Shown one piece after another: positions 16,168 through 23,796 of a DNA stretch of 64,000 nucleotides. This stretch comes from EX4572-165 sp002254885 (GTDB lineage: Archaea > Thermoplasmatota > E2 > DHVEG-1): positions 1 through 64,000 of the forward strand of contig JAOZSQ010000001.1 of assembly GCA_029939595.1 (NCBI GenBank). Direction: 5' to 3'. Below the pieces are notes generated by a model, which was not told the DNA's origin, did no database searches, and saw only the letters and a program-made list of their open reading frames with translations. Position numbers and translations under genes: made by a program. Within the stretch, counting starts at the first letter, position 1; every line of letters starts with the position of its first letter.

Positions 16168-16352
16168 ACTTTTTCTTTAAGTTTTTTTGAACCTCCTGGG
16201 ATAAGGGTTGACAAATATAACCATGTTCCAGCGGTGTATAAGCCAATCCGGTTACACTCTGCCAATTGCCTCAAGAAACTCAATTCCGAGTTACATTTGA
16301 CTTCGTGAATACTGGCTTTTCCGTTTGCTATTCTGGTGTAGGTAAAAGTCAT
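16164..16352 (-). CDS. Small hypothetical protein, 62 aa
   Basis: Contains RIANGKASIHEVKCNSELSF and a hydrophobic TAGTWLYLSTLIPGG. Its last codons (KKLKEKV) run into the promoter. A copy with a large internal deletion lies across the gap at 16537-16566. Confidence 0.6.
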   Translation of the reverse strand: MTFTYTRIANGKASIHEVKCNSELSFLRQLAECNRIGLYTAGTWLYLSTLIPGGSKKLKEKV

Positions 16353-16372
16353 TTTGTTTGTTGGTTAAATTT

Positions 16373-16472
16373 NNNNNNNNNNNNNNNNNNNNNNNNNNNN
16401 NNNNNNNNNNNNNNNNNNNNNNNNNNNNNNNNNNNNNNNNNNNNNNNNNNNNNNNNNNNNNNNNNNNNNNNN
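16373..16472. other. Assembly gap of exactly 100 N
   Basis: Exactly 100 N is the usual scaffold-join size. Both sides carry near-identical repeat sequence (promoter, leader, gene ends), so the true distance and copy number here are unknown. Confidence 0.95.
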
Positions 16473-16497
16473 GTTTTTTGTGACTGAGTGAGGTAGA

Positions 16498-16527
16498 ATT
16501 ATTTCACAGTTGAAATATCTTTGTCAA
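16498..16527 (-). promoter_or_regulatory. Promoter copy next to the gap
   Basis: Minus strand: TTGACA, 18-bp spacer, AATAAT with the shared leader. Nearly identical to the copies at 16138 and 16612; the gene it would drive lies in the N gap. Confidence 0.8.
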
Positions 16528-16536
16528 GTTTTTTCT

Positions 16537-16566
16537 TTAAGTTTTTTTGAACCTCCTGAAAGTCAT
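16537..16566 (-). pseudogene. Internal-deletion remnant of 16164-16352
   Basis: Start codon and first codons (MTF) are joined directly to the end of the 16164-16352 gene (CAGGAGGTTCAAAAAAACTT), leaving a 9-codon frame. It looks like a deletion between two repeats, or an assembly artefact next to the gap. Confidence 0.55.
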
Positions 16567-16611
16567 TTTGTTTGTTGGTTAAATTTGTTTTTTGTGACTG
16601 AGTGAGGTAGA

Positions 16612-16641
16612 ATTATTTCACAGTTGAAATATCTTTGTCAA
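16612..16641 (-). promoter_or_regulatory. Promoter inside the end of 16613-16948
   Basis: Minus strand: TTGACA, 18-bp spacer, AATAAT. The promoter codes for the C-terminal KKFDKDISTVK of the upstream gene. Confidence 0.85.
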
Positions 16642-16948
16642 ACTTTTTCTTTAAGTTTTTTGTAGCCAACATTTTCAAGTTTTTATTAAACCTCGTTTCC
16701 ATTTCTGTTAGCTTATCCATTTGCAATTCAACGTATTTTGGGAGTGCATAATTGATTTGATCAAAAACCCAAGTTTCGCCCATTATTTCAACCAGAGCAT
16801 TTAAAAGGGTCTCAGAATCGGTCAAAATGGTCTCAGGATTGTTTTCAATTAATTCTTCAACGTCCACATTGGATATTGTATATTCGGTCTGGAAACCGAT
16901 TTTAAAGGTTTCCAAAGGCCGGTCAGATTTGATTTTGATAGTTGTCAT
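16613..16948 (-). CDS. Hypothetical protein, 111 aa
   Basis: Soluble, helical second half; ends in KKKFDKDISTVK, encoded by the promoter. A 32-codon frame with the same kind of tail (KKKLDKDILTVK) is found at 19949-20047, so this 3' end has been copied. Function unknown. Confidence 0.7.
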   Translation of the reverse strand: MTTIKIKSDRPLETFKIGFQTEYTISNVDVEELIENNPETILTDSETLLNALVEIMGETWVFDQINYALPKYVELQMDKLTEMETRFNKNLKMLATKNLKKKFDKDISTVK

Positions 16949-16949
16949 A

Positions 16950-17189
16950 TTATACCAATAATTTTTTTTGTATGTTTGGAATTAGATTGCCATTCACACC
17001 GGCAAGAAATGATTTTTTTCCACACTTATAAAACATAATCAGGTCACTTTCTATGCCGTTTTCATCTTTACCATAGCTTATTTCATGGTTTCCCTTGCAT
17101 CCAGGGCAAACAATCAAGTCGCCCTTGGCTGCGGATGGGTTGTTTTCAAGTTCGTTATTGCCATAAGCAACAAAGGGTATATCTTTCAT
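16950..17189 (-). CDS. Small zinc-ribbon-like protein, 79 aa
   Basis: CPGC near residues 28-31 and a later single Cys (YKCGKKSF) suggest a partial zinc ribbon. One base separates it from the 16613-16948 start. Function unknown. Confidence 0.65.
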   Translation of the reverse strand: MKDIPFVAYGNNELENNPSAAKGDLIVCPGCKGNHEISYGKDENGIESDLIMFYKCGKKSFLAGVNGNLIPNIQKKLLV

Positions 17190-17196
17190 TTTTCCT

Positions 17197-17910
17197 TTAC
17201 AGATAGAGTTTTAAAAGTTCGGGTTTACGCTTTCGCATGTACATTACAAGTGATTGCTGGACGATGGATTCAGAAAACATTTTCTCACCTTTCCTGGGAT
17301 AGAACATTGCAATTTGTTGGTCATTATAACCATGTTCTTTCATAGCATGATAGAGCATAGAGGGCACGAAATAACCTTCTTTCATATGTTCATGAATATG
17401 CGATACATTTTTGAACAGATCGCCCATTGTATTTCCTTGTTTGTCTTCCAGGGCACAAAACCAGCAATCGCCATTATCAGGGACATCCATTCCGTTTTCT
17501 TGAATGTGAGTCATAAAATTTTTGATGAATTTGCTTGTTTCCCGATCAAGTTTTCTTTTTGCTTTTTCAGTTTTTTCAACTTCATCCTGGGAAGTTTCAT
17601 TGACCGGATTCCCTTCAAGATCAATTTCCATTCCATCGGTATAAAGACCGGAGCCAACATACCAAATACTTTTTGATTGACTAATACGAGCGGGAGAAAA
17701 GGCATTTATTCTTTCTTTGGTTGTTTGGGTTAACCAACCACCAGTTTTTAGAATGTATACACAAGGCCGGATTTCAACCACAATCGTATCATGCAATTTG
17801 ACACCAAAACCATGTTCAGTTTTGACAAGATAAGTATTATTTGCCAGTTTTTTTCCTTTTTCTTTTGATCTTGCTTTTGAGAATTCTTTTTCAGCTTCTT
17901 GATAGTTCAT
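17197..17910 (-). CDS. Hypothetical protein, 237 aa
   Basis: The first half (KKLANNTYLVKTEHGFGVKL, GGWLTQTTKERINAF, WYVG) matches a family often found in phages that I know only as hypothetical. The second half contains DNGDCWFCAL and HIHEHMKEGY, a possible metal site, and a basic C terminus. Confidence 0.75.
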   Translation of the reverse strand: MNYQEAEKEFSKARSKEKGKKLANNTYLVKTEHGFGVKLHDTIVVEIRPCVYILKTGGWLTQTTKERINAFSPARISQSKSIWYVGSGLYTDGMEIDLEGNPVNETSQDEVEKTEKAKRKLDRETSKFIKNFMTHIQENGMDVPDNGDCWFCALEDKQGNTMGDLFKNVSHIHEHMKEGYFVPSMLYHAMKEHGYNDQQIAMFYPRKGEKMFSESIVQQSLVMYMRKRKPELLKLYL

Positions 17911-18024
17911 TTTATATCCTGTAAGATACTTTTCTGAGGTTTAGAATGAATTAAAAGGTTTTTGTATAGTCCAGTATACCCTCAAAATCACTAATTCAAT
18001 TCTAAGGGCATTTTGCCATGTTTT

Positions 18025-18237
18025 TTACACTGTTTGGAATGAGATTTTTTTGCCACCAAAAACATACTTGGCGTTACATAATCCCGCTTCAATCAATTGT
18101 GTTGCAGTTCTGCCATAGTGCCCTTGAAGGGTCCAGGCCATTCCGTTGTTAATTAGGGTTTGAAATAATTCAATCATTTCTTGTTCTTCCAGTTCGCCTT
18201 CTTCATAAGCGATTATTTGACTTGTTAAGTCTGCCAT
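18025..18237 (-). CDS. Hypothetical protein, 70 aa
   Basis: Acidic helical N terminus (YEEGELEEQEMIELF), then NNGMAWTLQGHYGRTATQLI, a layout common in small phage proteins. Function unknown. Confidence 0.7.
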   Translation of the reverse strand: MADLTSQIIAYEEGELEEQEMIELFQTLINNGMAWTLQGHYGRTATQLIEAGLCNAKYVFGGKKISFQTV

Positions 18238-18287
18238 GATTCCTTTTGATTTGAGTTTTGAGCCTGTTTCCAGGCTCCGATTAGAGG

Positions 18288-19892
18288 TTAATTCCAGAGT
18301 GTTGCGTATTTATCCAAACTTTTATAAGTCTGGTTTTTCACAAAATTTTCTTTTTCTATGAAATCGTTATTATGACCGGTTCTTCCCAGGAAATGAGTCA
18401 CTTTATGGATTGCCGTATCTTTCAATATTGTAATGATCATTTGAGCGTTTTGTTCGCATACCGGATAAGCTTTTTCAACACCAAGATAACTGTTTGCATT
18501 GATAAAAAAAGCGGGGATTGTTTCGCCACCCCTTTTGACGTACATTGCGCCTTTGTCGGGAGTTGAATTCAAAAACCCTATGTCAAAATCAGGATCTTTT
18601 ATACCACTATCTTTCAATACTTGATATAAAACCCTTCCCCACACGTCTAACACCTTTTTATTTTTCTTTGTAAGATGCTTTGGTTTAATGTTTTGAGGGG
18701 TTTTTGTTACGTCTTCATCTGTATAAATTAGATATGAATAATCCAAGTTTAAATCGCTAGTATCAATATCTTGAATATTAAAGGATATTGTTTGCAAGTT
18801 TTTCATGGTCTCAATTTTTCTTTCCAATTGCTTTGTTATCTGTTCAATCTTCTCAGTTGATAATTTTTCACTTTGTTCAGATTTTTCAAAAGTAGCCTGG
18901 ACAACCTTGGAGACGGAAGCGACCACATCAGCTTTACTCATTCCTAACTTAACTGATTGTGTGATAGTAGCTTGAATTCTGGAAAGAATATCTTTCATGT
19001 ATTGAGAAAAATTCATTTCAGCAGCGTATTTTTCCAATCTTGGCTTTTTTGTTTTATCAAAAGAGCGCATGTCTTGAGTCATTTCCTGGACTAAAGCTTT
19101 CAGCTTGTCAGCCTTTGTTCCGTATCTGAGACCGTCCCGATGGGTATTGAGATAGTCAACACTATAACCTTTCAATTCAACCACTGCTTTATATTTTGAT
19201 TCGTTTCCGTATTCCTGGAACATGTAAAGACCACCAACACGAACATCAATATAATTGTTAGTTCCCCATTTACATTTTGTCTTATATATACTGAAATCGG
19301 CATCATCGTATACCAATTGGCGTTTTGTTAACCTTGTGTAATTAGTGATTTTTTCATTGTTCACAATAACCTTGATTCCTTTCAGATCTGACTTTCCAAT
19401 TTGATAACGAAACATTGAAATGGTATCATCCAGTTTTAATTCTTTGTCATAACCGCCTAAGACTTCTTGATTCAAGGTAACAACAACTTTGGTTCCTTCT
19501 TGGTATTCACCTGATTTATCCACCATATATGAGCCACCTTCGCCCAGGACAACCAAATCTTTGGTATATATGGTATATTCAAGCTGTGAGAAAAACAATA
19601 AAATTTTGGCGATTCCGAAACCACCAATTGAGCCTTCTTTTTTGTTGGTTTCGCCTAATGCCATGAGCTTTTGAGTTATAACATCTTCGGTCATTCCGCA
19701 GCCATTGTCCAGGCAGGTCATAACGATTTTGTTATCAGTTTCGGTGAGGTCAAAAGAAATTTGGTTTGCTCCGGCATCTCTTGAGTTTTGGAGTAGTTCC
19801 CTGACGTATGCTGCCAATGGATGGTTATAACCTCTCTTGGCATCCTTAACAAAGAAATTTGAGCCGAATGTTACGTTGTGCAGATTTCCCAT
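18288..19892 (-). CDS. GHKL (Hsp90-like) ATPase, 534 aa
   Basis: The N-terminal 150 residues form a GHKL ATP-binding fold: N box RELLQNSRDAGA (about 32-43), G1 box DNGCGM (about 62-67) and G2 box GSIGGFGIAK (about 87-96). The Asn for Mg and the Gly hinges are present. Middle and C-terminal regions are not recognised; a helical, Lys/Glu-rich segment lies near 330-370. T4 RIIA and the MutL/MORC group share this type of N terminus, so an rIIA-like protective role or a DNA-clamping role are both possible. Expressed from its own promoter side by side with the SNF2 gene. Confidence 0.8.
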   Translation of the reverse strand: MGNLHNVTFGSNFFVKDAKRGYNHPLAAYVRELLQNSRDAGANQISFDLTETDNKIVMTCLDNGCGMTEDVITQKLMALGETNKKEGSIGGFGIAKILLFFSQLEYTIYTKDLVVLGEGGSYMVDKSGEYQEGTKVVVTLNQEVLGGYDKELKLDDTISMFRYQIGKSDLKGIKVIVNNEKITNYTRLTKRQLVYDDADFSIYKTKCKWGTNNYIDVRVGGLYMFQEYGNESKYKAVVELKGYSVDYLNTHRDGLRYGTKADKLKALVQEMTQDMRSFDKTKKPRLEKYAAEMNFSQYMKDILSRIQATITQSVKLGMSKADVVASVSKVVQATFEKSEQSEKLSTEKIEQITKQLERKIETMKNLQTISFNIQDIDTSDLNLDYSYLIYTDEDVTKTPQNIKPKHLTKKNKKVLDVWGRVLYQVLKDSGIKDPDFDIGFLNSTPDKGAMYVKRGGETIPAFFINANSYLGVEKAYPVCEQNAQMIITILKDTAIHKVTHFLGRTGHNNDFIEKENFVKNQTYKSLDKYATLWN

Positions 19893-19947
19893 TTTTGACC
19901 TTTGGTTAGTTGTTTTTGTTTTTGTTTTTGTGACTGAGTGAGGTAGA

Positions 19948-19977
19948 ATTATTTCACAGTCAAAATATCTTTGTCAA
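19948..19977 (-). promoter_or_regulatory. Promoter of the recurring family
   Basis: Minus strand: TTGACA, 18-bp spacer, AATAAT, shared leader. It drives the GHKL ATPase gene at 18288-19892. Confidence 0.85.
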
Positions 19978-20047
19978 GTTTTTTCTTTAAAAAAGTTTTT
20001 ACCTTTTGTAATCCCGTATTTTCTTTTTTTATTTGTTCCATTTTCAT
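19949..20047 (-). CDS. Possible 32-aa peptide ending in the promoter
   Basis: A short Lys-rich frame ends KKKLDKDILTVK, encoded by the promoter at 19948-19977. There is no good ribosome site. It may be the copied 3' end of a gene like 16613-16948 and not a working gene. Confidence 0.3.
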   Translation of the reverse strand: MKMEQIKKENTGLQKVKTFLKKKLDKDILTVK

Positions 20048-20105
20048 TAAATTTGTTGTTATATGGAGCGAGGTTTCAAAAACTAGGTTAAGTCCAGGTC
20101 AAAGT

Positions 20106-20135
20106 ACCTGAGAATTTGGTCGTCAATTCTCAGGT
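20106..20135 (-). terminator. Hairpin after the SNF2 gene
   Basis: A 10-bp inverted repeat (ACCTGAGAAT / ATTCTCAGGT) with a 10-nt loop lies 15 bp past the SNF2 stop. The following bases are not a U run, so termination is likely but not certain. A second small hairpin (GGCTTaaaAAGCC) overlaps the stop codon. Confidence 0.5.
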
Positions 20136-20149
20136 CATTTTGAGGCTTT

Positions 20150-22285
20150 TTAAGCCGATTTCTTCCCAAAGATCTCTTCCAGGCTAACCGGCTTATTCAT
20201 CCATTCTCTTTCCTTTTCCGTCAATTGCTTGCCCTCATTTAATTTCTTTGAGAGTTCATACTTGATAAAAATTATGTTGGAAATTTTATTATCAAAATCA
20301 TTATCCGAAGCGGTTATCCAGTAAATCTGAACATTATTTTTTTGTCCAATTCTGTGAAGTCTGTCTTCTGCCTGTCTTACATCAGCCGGTCCCCAAGGAA
20401 GATCGTTAAAGACCGCTATTGATGCCCTATAAAGATCTGCGCCCACTGCTATGCTTTGTCTTGTAGTGACGAAAACTCTATATTTGCCTTGTTCCTGAAA
20501 ATCATACTTTATTTGTTCCCGCTTGTCATCTGACATTTGACCATGATGCAGGACAGCAATTTTGTCTCCTAATGCCCTCTGAATGTCCTTTGCAGCCTCA
20601 ACAGAGTCGGAGTAAACAACTATATTTTCGTCACCTTCTTTGAGCAATTCTTTAACAAATTCCGTTGTATGTTTGGTTTTACAAATCGCTTGTTCAGCTT
20701 TGAATCTTGCAATTTCTTCAAAAGCTGGCACTCTTTGCTTTTTTTCTTTTGTCCCATTAACCAAAACTTTTACACCTGGAAGATCGTTACCCATTTCAAG
20801 TTCAAGTATAGATGTATTCTTATCAGGTAACTCGGTTAAAACTCTTGCTTTTTGTCTTGCAAGATATACATGTCGCATGTTCAACCATGTTCCGCCAATC
20901 GTTGCATATTTTAGTTGATTGCGAGTTCCCAGGAGACCAGGAGCAATCAATTCAACTTGTGTATGCAATTCTTCTTTTTTATTCTTAACTGCTGTACCTG
21001 AAAGAAGAATTTTATGTTTGAAATTAGGAGCAATTGAGTTGATCATATTAGTAATTTTTGCCTTTGGGTTTTTGATATATTGGCTTTCGTCAAACACTAG
21101 CGTATCAAAGCCACCAGCCAAAATTTCAGGAATCCACTTTTCTAAAGTAGCGGGATTTACGCAAACTATATTAAATTTGCTTAAATCTTTTTCATCTTTT
21201 TTTGGTCTCAATTCCTTACCCACAAAGTAACCAGGAAAAAACTTATGTGCTTCCATAATCCACTTTCTACGAATCGTTTTAGGTGCCACAATCAAAGCCC
21301 TTTTTTTCCTACCTGCGATATATGCCAGAGCTTGTAAGGTCTTTCCTAACCCCATTTCATCGCCCAACAAAACATTGCCCTTATGAGTATCAATAAACCT
21401 TGTTCCTTCGTTTTGATATGGAAACAAGCTATAATCAGGGTTGATGATTGCTTGTATTTGTGGAATGGGTCGCCTGGAGACTTCCAGAGCATCTTGCCGG
21501 TCTTTAATGATTTTGTCCATTCCCTCTTGTTTGATCATCTTGACGTAAGAAAAATCTTTTTGAAGTTTTTCCAGGGTTTCTACCACCAAGTCAACTTCTG
21601 CGGTGCGTCTCGCCCAATTATTAGATTCGGAACATTCAAAGATACCGGTTACATTCCCTTTGCGATTGTTAAAGAATGTATTTAAATCCCTGTTAAAACT
21701 GTACAGGAATGAAAAAACGCCATCATCATAACCCAAGGTAATGGTATTCTTAACACGTTTGTTTTTGATGCCTTCAACCGCTTCCTGATACGTCATTTCC
21801 CTTTGTACAATTTCTTTTTGTTCGCCATTTATTGGAAGTTCGGGAATGTCAACAACTGTGATATCCAATAAAGCCATATCAGCAATAAATTTATCGGAGT
21901 CAAAATTTGAGAAGTGCTTCCGATGCATGTAATAGTCATTTTGCCCCTTCCAAACCAGCCCCACATCGGACATAACCGCTTTCATTTCTTTGAATTTTTT
22001 GGTGAAACCATCAAGTGTAAAGTTTAGGGAACCAAACCGCTCATCCAAGGAGCCAACCAGCTTAACAGGGGTTTCCCAATCAATACTGTCATAAAAATCT
22101 GCTCCAAAAACCTCAGTTATTTGCCTTTTGTACTTTTTCAACATATGTTTCATTTGACTTTCTAATCCCCTGATAAAGCCCCAACGGGGATAATCAACCT
22201 TGTTAAATCCCATAAAATTATGTTCCTGTACACAATCCACACCTTGCAGATAATCACCGATTTCAAGTAGTTTTTCAATAGTCAT
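20150..22285 (-). CDS. SNF2-family DNA translocase/helicase, 711 aa
   Basis: A two-lobed SF2 motor. Lobe 1 has motif I GDEMGLGKT (about 308-316), motif II DESQ (about 400) and motif III LSGTA. Lobe 2 has the VGADLYRAS and QAEDRLHRIGQ signatures (motifs V and VI). The N-terminal 280 residues are not recognised. The short spacing and the DESQ box resemble SMARCAL1-type and phage SNF2 proteins, which remodel forks or strip proteins from DNA. It lies beside the candidate origin at 22.6-22.9 kb, which fits a replication or recombination role. Not a DEAD-box RNA helicase, as judged from motif VI. Confidence 0.9.
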   Translation of the reverse strand: MTIEKLLEIGDYLQGVDCVQEHNFMGFNKVDYPRWGFIRGLESQMKHMLKKYKRQITEVFGADFYDSIDWETPVKLVGSLDERFGSLNFTLDGFTKKFKEMKAVMSDVGLVWKGQNDYYMHRKHFSNFDSDKFIADMALLDITVVDIPELPINGEQKEIVQREMTYQEAVEGIKNKRVKNTITLGYDDGVFSFLYSFNRDLNTFFNNRKGNVTGIFECSESNNWARRTAEVDLVVETLEKLQKDFSYVKMIKQEGMDKIIKDRQDALEVSRRPIPQIQAIINPDYSLFPYQNEGTRFIDTHKGNVLLGDEMGLGKTLQALAYIAGRKKRALIVAPKTIRRKWIMEAHKFFPGYFVGKELRPKKDEKDLSKFNIVCVNPATLEKWIPEILAGGFDTLVFDESQYIKNPKAKITNMINSIAPNFKHKILLSGTAVKNKKEELHTQVELIAPGLLGTRNQLKYATIGGTWLNMRHVYLARQKARVLTELPDKNTSILELEMGNDLPGVKVLVNGTKEKKQRVPAFEEIARFKAEQAICKTKHTTEFVKELLKEGDENIVVYSDSVEAAKDIQRALGDKIAVLHHGQMSDDKREQIKYDFQEQGKYRVFVTTRQSIAVGADLYRASIAVFNDLPWGPADVRQAEDRLHRIGQKNNVQIYWITASDNDFDNKISNIIFIKYELSKKLNEGKQLTEKEREWMNKPVSLEEIFGKKSA

Positions 22286-22300
22286 GGTTTCCTTTGTTGG

Positions 22301-22477
22301 TTAAACAATTAGAGAGTGTTTGTTTCGGATTCTTTGTCCGTATGACATTATAAATGACATAGTTAATTCATCTTGTCCACCCTTATCAAGATGCCTTCCA
22401 TACATACCCACAAACCGCTTGATAAGCTTCATTTGAAACATCAAAAAGTTTTTATTGTCCAGATTTTTTTCCTTCAT
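22301..22477 (-). CDS. Hypothetical protein, 58 aa
   Basis: A short basic helical gene with an AAAAGGG ribosome site, between the promoter at 22520-22550 and the SNF2 gene. Probably the first gene of the SNF2 transcript. Function unknown. Confidence 0.65.
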   Translation of the reverse strand: MKEKNLDNKNFLMFQMKLIKRFVGMYGRHLDKGGQDELTMSFIMSYGQRIRNKHSLIV

Positions 22478-22519
22478 CCAATCCCTTTTTGAAAATGGTT
22501 TTTTGTGTGTTGAGGCTAA

Positions 22520-22550
22520 ATTATAGGCATACTCAAACCATCTTTGTCAA
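22520..22550 (-). promoter_or_regulatory. Promoter of the SNF2 unit
   Basis: Minus strand: TTGACA, 19-bp spacer, TATAAT, a perfect -10. It drives 22301-22477 and SNF2. Confidence 0.8.
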
Positions 22551-22628
22551 ATTCTTTTTTTAAAAAAGTTTTGAACGTGTTTGAACGTCCATTTTAAGCG
22601 GATCGGCAGGGAGAAAAAAATAAAAAAC

Positions 22629-22658
22629 TTGACAGAATATAAAGGGATTTTGTAAGAT
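22629..22658 (+). promoter_or_regulatory. Plus-strand promoter into the repeats
   Basis: TTGACA, 18-bp spacer, TAAGAT on the plus strand, with no plus-strand gene ahead. It would transcribe through the CTTAAA boxes and iterons, as an origin primer or antisense transcript would. Confidence 0.5.
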
Positions 22659-22715
22659 TTTAGTCGGATTTTAGTCGGATTTTTTATATTTTGGCTATAT
22701 TGGAGGGAATTTAAC

Positions 22716-22815
22716 CTTAAATGGGGTCTTAAATAAGCCTTAAATGGTCTTAAATAAACCTTAAATTGGTCTTAAATGGCTTAAATCAACCTTAAATGGC
22801 TTAAATTTTCTTAAA
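22716..22815. repeat. Ten CTTAAA boxes in helical phase
   Basis: CTTAAA starts at 22716, 22728, 22739, 22749, 22760, 22771, 22780, 22791, 22800 and 22810, many extended to CCTTAAATGG. The 10-11-bp spacing puts them on one face of the helix. Confidence 0.85.
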
Positions 22816-22825
22816 TGTTGTTAAA

Positions 22826-22910
22826 TTTGCTTGTAAACCGGCTTTTTTTGCTTGTAAACCGGCTTTTTTTGCTTGTAAACCGGTTTTCATTTGCTTGTAA
22901 ACCGGCTTTT
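22826..22910. repeat. Four iterons, 21-22 bp period
   Basis: TTTGCTTGTAAACCGG starts at 22826, 22847, 22868 and 22890, followed by CTTTTTT or a close variant. The last copy runs to the stop codon of 22910-23380. Confidence 0.9.
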
Positions 22911-23380
22911 TATGCCATTGACCGGCTTATTTTCAGCATTTCTACCTCTTCTCTGAGCTTGCAATTGTCCTCATAAAGAGTTAAAACTTCATACGCCATA
23001 ACAACCGCCATCGGCTTTTCTTCCTCTTCTTCATATTCAGAAATGCATTTTGTACTTGCTGTTTTGGTTTTAACAAATTGTGATAACTCGTTAATGTTCA
23101 TATCTCGTATGGTGTCCTGGTGAACAATCTCATAAATGGCTTTGTCACAAGACGGTCCGATTCCATCCAGACTTTGAAATGATCGTCTATCCAGGTACCT
23201 TTGGAAATCGGATGGTTTGAGTTGTGAGATGGTTTTTGATGCCTGTTTAAATACCTTTACTTTGTATTTTTCAGCACCTTTGAATATATGAGATGATTTA
23301 AGTTTTCGTTTCATATACTTAGCATATTTCATAAATGCTTCGGCAACCTTCGTTTGAAGGATTTGATAATTTAAACTCAT
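22910..23380 (-). CDS. Helix-hairpin-helix-like protein, 156 aa
   Basis: Basic N-terminal half, then SLDGIGPSCDKAIYEIV, which fits a helix-hairpin-helix DNA-binding hairpin (L-x-G-I-G). An acidic EEEEE patch and a C-terminal coiled coil follow. The gene ends inside the iteron array. It may bind DNA at the origin; inference. Confidence 0.65.
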   Translation of the reverse strand: MSLNYQILQTKVAEAFMKYAKYMKRKLKSSHIFKGAEKYKVKVFKQASKTISQLKPSDFQRYLDRRSFQSLDGIGPSCDKAIYEIVHQDTIRDMNINELSQFVKTKTASTKCISEYEEEEEKPMAVVMAYEVLTLYEDNCKLREEVEMLKISRSMA

Positions 23381-23754
23381 TATTCCTCTTCGTTTTCAGT
23401 TTCCCAAGTTTTATATTTAAAAACTCTTTCAGGGTAAATTTTTGATTTGTAATTACAACGAGCCAACACATCTTCAATCCAGCGTACACCAATCATTTTG
23501 CTTGGTATGGCAAATCTTTGAATATCTTCATTATGGACAGCAAAAAACAGATCGTTACGTCCACCAGTATTTTCAACCGGATGCCCGTCATTGTCAGTAT
23601 CAGGAGACGTTTCAATTTCTTCTAAATACTGGACTCTGGTTTTCATATCTGTTTTCAAATAGTTCTCAAATTCGCTTACATTATCGCCAACGAGGGTTCC
23701 AGGCCAAACGCAAACTTGATTAAAATTCTCTTTTCTTTGTATGTTTTCTTCCAT
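23380..23754 (-). CDS. Hypothetical protein, 124 aa
   Basis: Contains GGRNDLFFAVHNEDIQRFAI and IGVRWIEDVLARCNY, a pattern I recall from phage hypotheticals. Its stop overlaps the start of 22910-23380. Function unknown. Confidence 0.75.
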   Translation of the reverse strand: MEENIQRKENFNQVCVWPGTLVGDNVSEFENYLKTDMKTRVQYLEEIETSPDTDNDGHPVENTGGRNDLFFAVHNEDIQRFAIPSKMIGVRWIEDVLARCNYKSKIYPERVFKYKTWETENEEE

Positions 23755-23796
23755 TTATTTACCTTTAAATTAAGGGTTGCCGGAGCAACCCATTGG

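Larger units (their letters stand above)
22620..22912. other. Candidate replication origin
   Basis: 432 bp lie between genes here. Within it: a plus-strand promoter (22629-22658), two TTTAGTCGGAT words, ten CTTAAA boxes at 22716-22815 with a mean spacing of 10.4 bp, one helical turn, and four 21-22-bp iterons (TTTGCTTGTAAACCGGC type) at 22826-22910. A phased AT-rich block beside GC-containing iterons is the usual layout of an iteron origin. The SNF2 gene lies on one side and a helix-hairpin-helix protein on the other. No initiator gene was recognised, so this is inference. Confidence 0.6.
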
